DNA from: a virus
IMG/VR virus record: IMGVR_UViG_3300009034_000007
Coordinates: 32,729-96,728 of that record
Length of the DNA: 64,000 nt
Reading direction: 5' to 3' (one strand)
A program made the translations under genes and the position numbers. Below the pieces are notes generated by a model, which ran no database searches, was not told the DNA's origin, and worked only from the letters and a program-made list of their open reading frames with translations. Below are positions 9,100 to 17,080 of the stretch, one piece after another (position 1 is the stretch's first letter; each line of letters starts with the position of its first letter).

Positions 9100-9807
9100 A
9101 TGGCTCTTAGTTTTGACTTCCAGAATACTATCATTGATATTAGTTCTCCGCAAGTTGAACTTGATGTTCAAGACTTAGTAAATGCAATAAGAACTGTTGA
9201 AGCAACAGTTGAAGGTATTGCTTACCCTCACATACTCAATGCCTCTGGAAAAGAGGTTCTTGCAGACCCCGCTGGTGGGACTGTGAGGGTAAGTATTACC
9301 GCTGATATCCAGGGCGATTGGCAATTAAGATTTTGGGTAGGAGACTATACCGCAACCATTTATGGTGGAAACTTGGTTGGTGGTCTTGGTGATGACCCTG
9401 TTGCTTATAGTGCTGGTGTTCAAGTTTTGCTAATTCAGTCGGCGTATGCTACTCTTGTTTCAACAGGTGAAAGTGGTTTGACTAGTGAAGAAAGTACGAA
9501 ATTGTTATCGCTCGATACAAGTGGTATTGCTTCAGTTCAATCTGATGTGACAGATGTACTAACGGATATTGCGGCCTTGCAAGTTGACATAGATGCTCTG
9601 ATAGTTTCTATTGAAGATGCTCTTGGTTTGATTGGTGAAAATGTTAAATGGAGTGGTATGGCATTTGACTCAAATAAAAACTTGATCTCGGCTGTCATAA
9701 CACAGTATACGGATAACACATTAGTTACACCGCGTAAAGTATGGCAATTAACAGCTACATATGATGGTCAAAGTCGTATAACAAGTTATCAACTGAAGGA
9801 ATACTAA
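9100..9807 (+). CDS. Virion-associated protein with helical C-terminal stalk
   Basis: 235 residues. Residues 1-120 are beta-rich (DISSPQVELDVQDLVNAIR, RVSITADIQGDWQLRFW). Residues 125-185 form a helical segment (VQSDVTDVLTDIAALQVDID), and a short C-terminal beta domain follows. This is a common plan for small fibre or baseplate accessory proteins. It is preceded by GGGAGG and is followed by two 57-codon genes in overlapping register. Confidence 0.5.
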   Translation: MALSFDFQNTIIDISSPQVELDVQDLVNAIRTVEATVEGIAYPHILNASGKEVLADPAGGTVRVSITADIQGDWQLRFWVGDYTATIYGGNLVGGLGDDPVAYSAGVQVLLIQSAYATLVSTGESGLTSEESTKLLSLDTSGIASVQSDVTDVLTDIAALQVDIDALIVSIEDALGLIGENVKWSGMAFDSNKNLISAVITQYTDNTLVTPRKVWQLTATYDGQSRITSYQLKEY

Positions 9808-9980
9808 TGACCAGAGCAGATAATATTGCATCACATGGTCGAATTGGACGAGCCTCAGCCGTGACAATAATTTCATTTGGACGGCTCATTGAATCATGGC
9901 GAATAACTGTCATTGTTGAAGTTATGAGGCTTATGTCAGAAATTAAACGAACAATGGAACTTGTATCAAGGATCAAATAA
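9807..9980 (+). CDS. Small protein, 57 aa
   Basis: The ATG overlaps the previous stop (TAATG) and the frame ends with TAA at 9978-9980, which overlaps the next ATG. The protein is basic and helical (IISFGRLIESWRITVIVEVM). Translational coupling on both sides is the main support. Function unknown. It may be a small fibre or baseplate component, as in the neighbouring structural genes. Confidence 0.55.
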   Translation: MTRADNIASHGRIGRASAVTIISFGRLIESWRITVIVEVMRLMSEIKRTMELVSRIK

Positions 9981-10153
9981 TGGAACCTGAAGTTTTAGAA
10001 ATGATATCACAGATAGATTTCACTATCGCAGGGCTATCAGCAGTAGACATGGAAATAGATGGGATGTCACAAATTGACTCTCAGATTAACCTTGTCAGTA
10101 GTGTTGATACAACTGTTGAAATAGAATCTAGACTGGATTTGGAAGAGGTTTAA
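9980..10153 (+). CDS. Small acidic protein, 57 aa
   Basis: Starts at ATG 9980, inside the stop of the previous gene (TAATG), and ends with TAA one base before the next ATG. It is acidic and rich in D/S/E with a repeated I-D-F/S/T pattern (MISQIDFTIAGLSAVDMEID, then QIDSQINLVSSVD). It has the same length as its upstream neighbour but the opposite charge. Function unknown. Confidence 0.55.
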   Translation: MEPEVLEMISQIDFTIAGLSAVDMEIDGMSQIDSQINLVSSVDTTVEIESRLDLEEV

Positions 10154-10432
10154 ATGAGCAAATTTTATGTAGGAGATGAACCACTTATCTATATCGATTG
10201 TGTAAATGATATCTCTGCGGCCAGCGAAGTCAAGATTCGGTATGAACGTTCTGATGGAACATCGGGTTATTGGGATGGTACTCCATTAGGTGCAACTCAT
10301 ATTACATATCAATGTCTAGCTACTGATCTTGACATAGGTGGTACGTGGAAATTCCAGGCTTATGTTGTAGTTGGTGGTCGAGTTTATCATGGAGATACAG
10401 TTGAACAACTGATAAGTACATTAGGCAAGTAA
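10154..10432 (+). CDS. Small Ig-like structural protein
   Basis: 92 residues with a beta-sandwich pattern (FYVGDEPLIYIDCVNDISAA, KIRYERSDG, GTWKFQAYVVVGGRVYHGDT). Similar short all-beta proteins occur in phage baseplate and fibre clusters, where they act as adaptors. Placement directly after the fibre-like genes fits that reading. The family is not identified with certainty. Confidence 0.5.
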   Translation: MSKFYVGDEPLIYIDCVNDISAASEVKIRYERSDGTSGYWDGTPLGATHITYQCLATDLDIGGTWKFQAYVVVGGRVYHGDTVEQLISTLGK

Positions 10433-10442
10433 AGGAGGACGT

Positions 10443-11354
10443 ATGAACGTTCTATTTGTGGGCGGGGGTAGAAGGATTGAATTAGCCAAACGATTCATAG
10501 CAAGGGGCTACAAGATATTTGCTTATGAGTTACATTCCAATGTTCCTATTAGTTCTGTTGCACGAATCGTTGAAGGTTGCAAATGGACAGATGAAGGACT
10601 TTCCGATCATCTTCTTGCAACTATACAAGAACATAATATTGATTTAGTGTTTCCCCTACAAGATGAAGCTATTAGACTTTGTGCTGAATTATCTGATGTA
10701 GGAGCTAAAGTTGTAGCATCCAATCCTGAAACGGCTGATATCTGTTTTGATAAATTTGAATTTGAAGACTTTATAATGGGAGTTCTTCCTAATGTCTATC
10801 CAGTAGATATTAGCCAGTATCCAAAGATTATAAAACCTCGGTTTGGCTTTGGGTCGCGAAATGTAAGAATTGCCAACAGTCTTACGGATATTATGAGATG
10901 GGAAAAGGAGTTAGGAGATAGATTATACCTTGATAATGTTATTCAAAGAAAAATAGAGGGCGTGGAATATTCGGTAGATTCATATTTTGATCGTGATTGT
11001 AAATGGGTACAATCTGTTCCTAGAACTAGAATACGAGTGGGAAGCGGAGAAGTAATTACTAGTAAAACAGTTTACAATCCAAAATTAAGATCGCTTACAG
11101 CACTGGTTGGTGAAAAATTAGGAATTCGTGGACCATCAAATACGCAATGGATTGTTGATAAACACGGACATCCATATATTGTAGAGGTAAATGCGAGATT
11201 TGGTGGTGGATACACACTCAGCATGGAAGCAGGCATGGATACAATTTCCTTTATTGAGTATGATTATTTTGGAATAGGAAAATCTAGAGTTATTCATCCA
11301 ATTACCTATAATCTGCTCTTAGAAAGGAGCTATAGGGATCATTATTATGGATAA
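10443..11354 (+). CDS. ATP-grasp ligase (CarB/PylC-like)
   Basis: 303 residues. The start MNVLFVGGGRRIELAK is a Rossmann-type pre-ATP-grasp domain. ATP-grasp features follow: PKIIKPRFGFGSRNV (nucleotide-binding Lys), QRKIEGVEYSVDSYF, and the metal-binding end PYIVEVNARFGGG. Such enzymes form an amide or similar bond through an acyl phosphate. Substrates cannot be read from sequence. It opens the sugar operon after AAAGGAGG and overlaps the HAD gene by 8 nt, so it likely modifies a sugar or an attached amino acid. Confidence 0.75.
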   Translation: MNVLFVGGGRRIELAKRFIARGYKIFAYELHSNVPISSVARIVEGCKWTDEGLSDHLLATIQEHNIDLVFPLQDEAIRLCAELSDVGAKVVASNPETADICFDKFEFEDFIMGVLPNVYPVDISQYPKIIKPRFGFGSRNVRIANSLTDIMRWEKELGDRLYLDNVIQRKIEGVEYSVDSYFDRDCKWVQSVPRTRIRVGSGEVITSKTVYNPKLRSLTALVGEKLGIRGPSNTQWIVDKHGHPYIVEVNARFGGGYTLSMEAGMDTISFIEYDYFGIGKSRVIHPITYNLLLERSYRDHYYG

Positions 11355-11640
11355 TAAAAGGGTTGTATTTGATATGGATGGAGTAATTTGTGAGGAAGTT
11401 CCTACATTTGATCGATCACTAGCTGAACCAAATTGGAATGTGATACATAAGATGCAGGACTTACGAGAGGCGGGATGGTTTATCATCATTTATACAGGCA
11501 GAGGATGGGCTGAATATAATATGACACAGGATTGGTTAGCTTGTCATGGTGTGCCGTATGATCTGTTGATATGTGGAAAACCGCTTTATGATTATTGGAT
11601 TGATGATCGAGCGTTTAGACCAAAGGATTTAACTTTATGA
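11347..11640 (+). CDS. HAD-superfamily phosphatase
   Basis: 97 residues with the nucleophile motif DMDGVIC (Asp9, Asp11), motif II IIIYTGRG and a C-terminal DYWIDDRAF motif IV. This is a minimal, capless HAD core as found beside sugar-nucleotide or phospho-sugar genes. It probably removes phosphate from a sugar phosphate or polynucleotide end. The neighbours favour sugars. It overlaps the genes on both sides. Confidence 0.78.
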   Translation: MDNKRVVFDMDGVICEEVPTFDRSLAEPNWNVIHKMQDLREAGWFIIIYTGRGWAEYNMTQDWLACHGVPYDLLICGKPLYDYWIDDRAFRPKDLTL

Positions 11641-12155
11641 CGAGTCAGGAAAAAATACGGGAGATATTATTGGAAATTCTACCAATCTTGAACTTTAACA
11701 ATATTAAATATTGGGTTGATTGTGGTACTTTACTAGGTATTATACGAGATGGTGATATCATTGAGTGGGATGATGATGCTGATCTTGGTGTTTTGTACAC
11801 TTCTGAGAATTGGAAAAAATTATTAATATGTATCAAATCTATTGATAAATTTATATTTGCACCAATGAACGGTATTCGTCCACGATTTTATTATACTGAA
11901 CCTCGTTCACATGAGCCGTGGATAGATTTCTATGGATGGGTAGATAAAGAAACAGCAAACATGCAAGGACGATATTCTAGTATAGAAACTGGTTTTCATC
12001 GAGGATTGTGGCCTTATAAAAACCATATAGGAACACCAGTAAAAATTCAGTGGAAAGGAATAGACATATTTATACCACAAAATCCTGAAGAACGATTGAT
12101 TCATTTATATGGCAAAAGCTGGAAAAATCCTATAAAAAAGATTCCTTACTGGTGA
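11637..12155 (+). CDS. LicD-family nucleotidyl/phosphodiester transferase
   Basis: 172 residues with WVDCGTLLGIIRDGD (27-40) and EWDDDADLGV (43-52), the conserved core of LicD/fukutin-type transferases. LicD proteins add phosphocholine or related groups to surface glycans. The C-terminal part, with PWIDFYGW and the ERLIHLYGKSW end, is typical. The length is short but complete for the core. It sits between HAD and kinase-like/methyltransferase genes, so a phospho-substituent on a glycan is plausible. Confidence 0.75.
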   Translation: MTSQEKIREILLEILPILNFNNIKYWVDCGTLLGIIRDGDIIEWDDDADLGVLYTSENWKKLLICIKSIDKFIFAPMNGIRPRFYYTEPRSHEPWIDFYGWVDKETANMQGRYSSIETGFHRGLWPYKNHIGTPVKIQWKGIDIFIPQNPEERLIHLYGKSWKNPIKKIPYW

Positions 12156-12159
12156 TTAC

Positions 12160-13440
12160 ATGGATAATTGGCAAGAGCATGTCAAAATTTTAACTGTCAA
12201 TAAAACCTATCAAGTTCCTACACGTGGGGAATCCATTCTAGACCCTGCTGGTCGTGTATTTGAATTTGAAGACGGAATTTATCGAGCTATTACGAAAGGA
12301 TATGTTCCAACCGCTAAAGCTATTTTAGCTTCACCTGTGATAGATAAAATATTTGAGGTAGGATTAATTGAAACTGAATTTTGTGACTTACAAGTAGACG
12401 GTTACGCCGCAGTTTTGAAGCATCGGAAGATTGATTTTCAATCACTTTCTTACGAGTGGTCGCCTTCTACGATTAGGGATGGAGCTAAAATGGTAGCCGC
12501 TTTAGGGCGGATCCTCTATGAAAATGGATATAGTTATCGAGATGGGAATATGCCCAATGTTTTAATTGATTATACTAATCCTAAATTTATAGATTTCACA
12601 TCACTTTTAGCCATTGGAAGTCTTCCTAACAGTAGACGCTTAGAACCTCTAGATTTTCCGTGGGAATTCAGTGGAATTTATATTCACAATTGGTTTAGTT
12701 TACTATCAAAATATACATCAAACATAACAAAAGATGGAGCCTACTCTATACGAAAAGATTATATAAATGACGCTCTTAGTTTTTTTGACGCTATTGTTGA
12801 TTATCTAGATAGTGCTGAATTTGAATATGAAACTACGGAGTGGCGAGGATATGGAGGAAGCAAATTTAATTTTCAAGATTTGAACCCAAAGCATCAAGCT
12901 TTTTATGATTTTCTTGTTACAATACAATCTGATCATGTTAATACTTTATTGGATATAGGAGGGAATAAGGGATTATATAGTCTTGTGGCACAAGACTTAG
13001 GTTGGAAAGTGGTAAATTTTGATATTGATATTTATTCAATTATGCAGTTATATGAATATCTTAAAGGAACAGATAAACAAATTTTACCGCTGGTTATAAA
13101 TTTTCTAAGTCCAATGAAACGCATACGAGGGCTTCCATCCGCTGTCGAGCGATTAAAGTGTGATGTAACTGTATTCTTAGCTCTAATACATCATCTATGT
13201 TTACGGCAAGGTATTATATTTGAGCAGATTATTGATCAACTTGATGCGTTTACTAAATACTATTGTATAGTAGAGTTTATTCCGCTTGGCGATAAGCATG
13301 TAGGGAACTGGGCTAAACCAAGTTGGTATCGGCAACAAAATTTTGTTGTAAAAATGAAGGAACGGGGATTTCAATTGATCAACCAAGCACCATCGTCACC
13401 ATCACCACGAACAATGTTATTATTTGCAAGGAGTATATAA
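12160..13440 (+). CDS. Kinase-like plus SAM methyltransferase fusion
   Basis: 426 residues. The N-terminal half carries a degenerate kinase-like core: RDGNMPNVLID (around 128-138) followed by PKFIDFTSLL recalls the HxDxxxxN and DFG loops of aminoglycoside/choline kinases, with Arg-Asp-Gly in place of His-Gly-Asp. The C-terminal half is a class I methyltransferase: LLDIGGNKGLYSL (around 264-276) is motif I, VVNFDID is motif II, and VTVFLALIHHLC is motif IV-like. Related two-part proteins occur near nodulation and surface-polysaccharide genes. It stops inside the next gene's ATG. Confidence 0.68.
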   Translation: MDNWQEHVKILTVNKTYQVPTRGESILDPAGRVFEFEDGIYRAITKGYVPTAKAILASPVIDKIFEVGLIETEFCDLQVDGYAAVLKHRKIDFQSLSYEWSPSTIRDGAKMVAALGRILYENGYSYRDGNMPNVLIDYTNPKFIDFTSLLAIGSLPNSRRLEPLDFPWEFSGIYIHNWFSLLSKYTSNITKDGAYSIRKDYINDALSFFDAIVDYLDSAEFEYETTEWRGYGGSKFNFQDLNPKHQAFYDFLVTIQSDHVNTLLDIGGNKGLYSLVAQDLGWKVVNFDIDIYSIMQLYEYLKGTDKQILPLVINFLSPMKRIRGLPSAVERLKCDVTVFLALIHHLCLRQGIIFEQIIDQLDAFTKYYCIVEFIPLGDKHVGNWAKPSWYRQQNFVVKMKERGFQLINQAPSSPSPRTMLLFARSI

Positions 13441-13739
13441 TGGATACGATAGGCGGGCTAATCGATAAGTTGATTACAGTCGATATGAAAACGTGGTATG
13501 CTCAAGAGGATTTTTATAAAATCCGAAAGATGTCATACGATGAATTTAGAAATATTTATTTCAATGAAAAGGGAATGAAGGAATTATGGGAACAATTCCA
13601 AACAGGGATTGATCTCAATCTTCAACGTAATGTTATCATCGATGAGCTTGATCAAACTTTACATGAAATGATGAAGGCCGTAAAGGAAGGAAAGCAGGTT
13701 GAGGGTAAATTCATTCAAAAGAAACATAAAACATACTAG
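13440..13739 (+). CDS. Small helical protein of sugar operon
   Basis: 99 residues from ATG 13440, overlapping the previous stop by one base. Largely helical, with KLITVDMKTWYAQEDFYKIR and a second helix ending LNLQRNVIIDELDQTLHEMM. The conserved-looking R-N-x-x-I-D-E-L-D stretch recalls DUF4254-type proteins found beside glycosyltransferases, but that link is tentative. Basic C-terminus. Probably a helper of the surface-sugar enzymes. Confidence 0.6.
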   Translation: MDTIGGLIDKLITVDMKTWYAQEDFYKIRKMSYDEFRNIYFNEKGMKELWEQFQTGIDLNLQRNVIIDELDQTLHEMMKAVKEGKQVEGKFIQKKHKTY

Positions 13740-13750
13740 GAGAGGTAATT

Positions 13751-14314
13751 ATGTCACTGAGCTTAACTGCGGAAAATTTAAAAAATCACGTCCACACTCG
13801 AATTTTCTTTGAGACTGGAACTTTTACAGGGGGAGGAGTATCCGTTGCTAGGGCGGTAGGTTTTGAGAGGATCATCAGTATAGAAATATACGAGCCTTAT
13901 CAAAAAGCTAACATAAAACGATTTGCGGGTCTTCCTGGTATAGAGTTACATACTGGAGATTCTGAAGAACTTTTATGGCCTATTATAAAAGATATTAATG
14001 AACCAATTACGTTTTTTTTGGACAGTCATATAGTTGTACAAACAGGAAATGTGTCAGGTATTAGGGAGATTCCGTTACTTCAAGAACTTGAAATAATTAG
14101 CCGACACCCAATAAAATCACATGTCCTTTTGATCGATGATCGTAGAATGATGGGACATGAGACACATCCTGGTGGCTGGATTTCGCAGGAATGGACGGAT
14201 ATTTTGGAGGAGCATGTTATGAAATCTATTTATACCATTAATCCTGATTATAATATTTATTATGAGGATACGGTAAACGGTAAACAAGATTTGATAATTG
14301 CTAAAGTTCAATGA
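13751..14314 (+). CDS. Class I SAM-dependent methyltransferase
   Basis: 187 residues. FFETGTFTGGGVSVAR (18-33) is a motif I glycine loop, ISIEIYEPY follows as motif II with an acidic residue to hold the SAM ribose, and ITFFLDSH fits motif IV. It is shorter than most members but has the whole Rossmann core. The substrate is likely a sugar or its substituent, given the operon. It has a good ribosome site (TAGGAGAGG) and overlaps the next gene by 4 nt. Confidence 0.68.
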   Translation: MSLSLTAENLKNHVHTRIFFETGTFTGGGVSVARAVGFERIISIEIYEPYQKANIKRFAGLPGIELHTGDSEELLWPIIKDINEPITFFLDSHIVVQTGNVSGIREIPLLQELEIISRHPIKSHVLLIDDRRMMGHETHPGGWISQEWTDILEEHVMKSIYTINPDYNIYYEDTVNGKQDLIIAKVQ

Positions 14315-14943
14315 AACGAGCATACTTTGTGGTAGGACCAGAGAGTGCGGGAAATCGTATGATGACTCAAGCACTTCTTGAAGCTAAAGATTTTGGGGCT
14401 GGAGGAATACCAATTGAACATTATGAAGATGGTAACATAGCCTATGAGTGGAATCCTTGGTGGGTAAAGAAAACCGAAGAAGGATTTGTACAGGATATAT
14501 TAAATAGCTTACTAACAGCTCCCGACGAAATTATTTTCTTTTTGAGTGTACCAAGAAAAGCTTGGCCTAACAAGGAATGGGTTCCAATAGCTCAAATTGT
14601 TCAGGCTATGCTGGATAAGAGTTATAAAGTTTATCCAATTGTAATGTCACGATTTTGGAAGTATGTAGCACGATCACAGGTTACTAGAGGCCATGTTCCT
14701 ACTTATGATTTAGCTAAAAGGTATGTCCGTAGAGCTTATCGTTATATACTTGATGAATTAGATTTAGTTAATGTACCAATGTATTTAGTGGAGTACGAAC
14801 AATTTGTTACAGAACCCGATTATCGTAGAGCTGTACTAAAAACGCTTGATGTTGATGGAGAACCACAAATGGAGTTCTTCAATGCAAATCTGAAGTATAA
14901 GGAAGGCGAGGATGATATCAATATACAGACCATATCTACCTAA
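14311..14943 (+). CDS. P-loop sulfotransferase-like protein
   Basis: 210 residues. The N-terminal VVGPESAGNRMMT (7-19) resembles the PAPS-binding P-loop of sulfotransferases (GPESSGTRM type). LVEYEQFVTEPDYRR near the C-terminus fits the family pattern in which a Y-E-x-L/F segment precedes the final helices. It may transfer sulfate to a glycan hydroxyl. No genes for PAPS synthesis are seen, so it would use host PAPS. The C-terminus overlaps the aminotransferase start by 32 nt. Confidence 0.6.
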   Translation: MKRAYFVVGPESAGNRMMTQALLEAKDFGAGGIPIEHYEDGNIAYEWNPWWVKKTEEGFVQDILNSLLTAPDEIIFFLSVPRKAWPNKEWVPIAQIVQAMLDKSYKVYPIVMSRFWKYVARSQVTRGHVPTYDLAKRYVRRAYRYILDELDLVNVPMYLVEYEQFVTEPDYRRAVLKTLDVDGEPQMEFFNANLKYKEGEDDINIQTIST

Positions 14944-16021
14944 AGGTATGTTTAAATATGCTTATGATGCGTTGGAATCTACATGGATTTCATCACAAGG
15001 TAAGTATATGAACCAAGTACCAGAAATGTTAGAAGAGGCATTGGGAGTAAAATATGCCTTGCTATGCAATAATGGTACATCAGCTATGCATCTTGTAGCA
15101 AGAACCTTAAAATATAAATATCCTGATATCAAGGGAATCCTAGTTCCAAATAATGTATATGTTGCGGCATGGAACGCTTTTCTGTTTGATAAAGAATTTA
15201 CTTTATATCCGATTGATGCTGATGTTTACACATGGAATGTAGACATATCAAAATTACAAGCTAATGCTGATAAGGCATATGCGATCTTATGGGTACATAA
15301 TCTAGGAAATACAATCGATGCTCCACAAATGCGACGGTATTTTCCTGAACATGTGTTTGTTGAGGATGCATGTGAGGCTTTTGGTGGAACTTATCTAAAT
15401 CGAGCGCTCCATGCAGGAACAGCATCATTCTGTTCAGGGTTATCATTTTTTGCCAATAAAAACATAACTTGTGGTGAAGGTGGAGCCTTTCTTACTAATA
15501 GTTTAGAGGCATATAAATATGCTAGATTGTTATGGGGGCAGGGTCAGTCGGCTACAAAGTTTATTCATGATGATCTTGGTTACAATTATAGAATGACAAA
15601 CGTACAAGCGGCAATTTTGCGTGGTCAGTTGGAATATGCTGTTGAGATCATGGAGATGAAAACCGAGGTTTTTAATCGATACTTTGAAGCATTTACGAAA
15701 GAACCTACTCTGCGAGTACAACAGACAATTGATGGTGGTACTCATTCATTATGGATGTATGGGGTGCGGATACCTGGAAATCCTGGATATGATCGAGCTA
15801 AGGAGTTCTTTGACCGACATCATATTGAAACACGACCAATGTTCTATCCAATTACGCGTCATAAACATCTTAGTCACATTGAATGTGAAACGGACGTAGC
15901 AGAACTTCTAGCTCAGGAATGTATTGTTATCCCATCATATCCAGAACTTGCAATGGAAAAAGAAATACAAGATTATATCATTAAAAAGGTGATAGAATAT
16001 AGTAGGGAGGGATGGAGATGA
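14912..16021 (+). CDS. DegT/DnrJ-type sugar aminotransferase (perosamine synthase-like)
   Basis: 369 residues with the full PLP fold-type I set: CNNGTSAMH (around 52-60), FVEDACEAFGG (149-159, Asp152 facing the pyridine nitrogen) and SFFANKNITCGEGG (178-191), where Lys183 is the expected Schiff-base lysine. DegT enzymes transfer an amino group to keto-sugar nucleotides. With Gmd encoded 13 kb upstream, the 4-aminotransferase that makes GDP-perosamine is the best guess. The other main possibility is a dTDP- or UDP-sugar transaminase. The next small gene overlaps its stop by 4 nt. Confidence 0.82.
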   Translation: MISIYRPYLPKGMFKYAYDALESTWISSQGKYMNQVPEMLEEALGVKYALLCNNGTSAMHLVARTLKYKYPDIKGILVPNNVYVAAWNAFLFDKEFTLYPIDADVYTWNVDISKLQANADKAYAILWVHNLGNTIDAPQMRRYFPEHVFVEDACEAFGGTYLNRALHAGTASFCSGLSFFANKNITCGEGGAFLTNSLEAYKYARLLWGQGQSATKFIHDDLGYNYRMTNVQAAILRGQLEYAVEIMEMKTEVFNRYFEAFTKEPTLRVQQTIDGGTHSLWMYGVRIPGNPGYDRAKEFFDRHHIETRPMFYPITRHKHLSHIECETDVAELLAQECIVIPSYPELAMEKEIQDYIIKKVIEYSREGWR

Positions 16022-16188
16022 CTCAAGAGGAAAAAATAGAAATTGTGGAAGCAAAACTACCTGTGTATAGATGGAAAGTTAGGGTTTTACCTGCAATTGA
16101 TATTTGTACAGAAAAACGACCTAGTAGATGGGTACGGTTTTGGCAACGATTTTTTTTGAATTGGGTATGGGAGGAACTGGATGTTTAG
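16018..16188 (+). CDS. Small tryptophan-rich protein, 56 aa
   Basis: Starts at the ATG overlapping the aminotransferase stop and ends at TAG 16186-16188, overlapping the following gene's ATG. It is basic and aromatic toward the C-terminus (SRWVRFWQRFFLNWVWEEL), an amphipathic segment that could lie on a membrane. Tight coupling on both sides supports translation. No family recognised. Confidence 0.55.
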   Translation: MTQEEKIEIVEAKLPVYRWKVRVLPAIDICTEKRPSRWVRFWQRFFLNWVWEELDV

Positions 16189-17080
16189 GAGATGTGTCTT
16201 CTATAACTGGTATGGAAACGGCGATCTGTTCAATTCTAGAGAATTCGTCAAAGATATCATGATGCAATTTCGTGATTTAGGTGTCAATGAATTTTATTAT
16301 GCACATGGTAAAGTGCCACGATTTTTTGAGGATATCGATGACCTACAGTATATGCGTATCAATGAATTTTGTGATAACTCAAAACATTACAATTTTGCTG
16401 GTACAGATGCGTATGTGGATATATATATTAATACATGGATTGGCTTAGAAGCTAAATATGTCTTACCTGGAATTGGGTGTACTATTCGTAAGAATCGTGA
16501 AATGTACAATGATATGTTTGCTGAGATGAACCTTTCCATTCATCTAGATAAAGATTATCTGGATTATCTCCCACAAATTGATTTTTCCAAGATTAATCCA
16601 GACGCTATTAATCGAATGAACCTGTGGTTGTCTCAGCATCTAACTAAGAAAATTATAATTGCCAATGGACCAGTTCATTCAGGGCAAGCTGAAAACTTTG
16701 ATATGAATCCGATTGTAGATATGATAGCGACTGAGTATCCAAATCGTTTGATTTTATATACTCAACGATTTGATGCTGTACAGAAAAACGCAATTTATAC
16801 AGGGGATATTACTCAAACTGAGGATGATTTTGACCTAAATGAGATTGCTTATCTGAGTTTAAATGCTGAGGCTGTGATTAGTCGAGCATCTGGACCTGCT
16901 ACTTTTACTCAAGTTAAAGAAAATTGTCTAGATAAGCACATGAAATACATAGTATTTTCATACGGTCCCGCAGTTACATATTTTGCGTATCCTGACCATA
17001 TACCAGCACAAATTCATTGGTCGGAGGCTACGGATAAGGATGAAATTATGGAAGTGATAAGGGAGGTATTAGATGAGTAA
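16181..17080 (+). CDS. GT-B-like glycosyltransferase candidate
   Basis: 299 residues. The C-terminal half shows KKIIIANGPVHSGQ, then NRLILYTQRF, and NEIAYLSLNAEAVISRASGP, the layout of the nucleotide-sugar-binding half of GT-B enzymes such as heptosyltransferases. The N-terminal half has a Rossmann-like start but weak motifs. It lies between an aminotransferase and a GT2 gene, and overlaps both flanking reading frames by 8 nt. The donor is unknown. Confidence 0.55.
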   Translation: MFRRCVFYNWYGNGDLFNSREFVKDIMMQFRDLGVNEFYYAHGKVPRFFEDIDDLQYMRINEFCDNSKHYNFAGTDAYVDIYINTWIGLEAKYVLPGIGCTIRKNREMYNDMFAEMNLSIHLDKDYLDYLPQIDFSKINPDAINRMNLWLSQHLTKKIIIANGPVHSGQAENFDMNPIVDMIATEYPNRLILYTQRFDAVQKNAIYTGDITQTEDDFDLNEIAYLSLNAEAVISRASGPATFTQVKENCLDKHMKYIVFSYGPAVTYFAYPDHIPAQIHWSEATDKDEIMEVIREVLDE

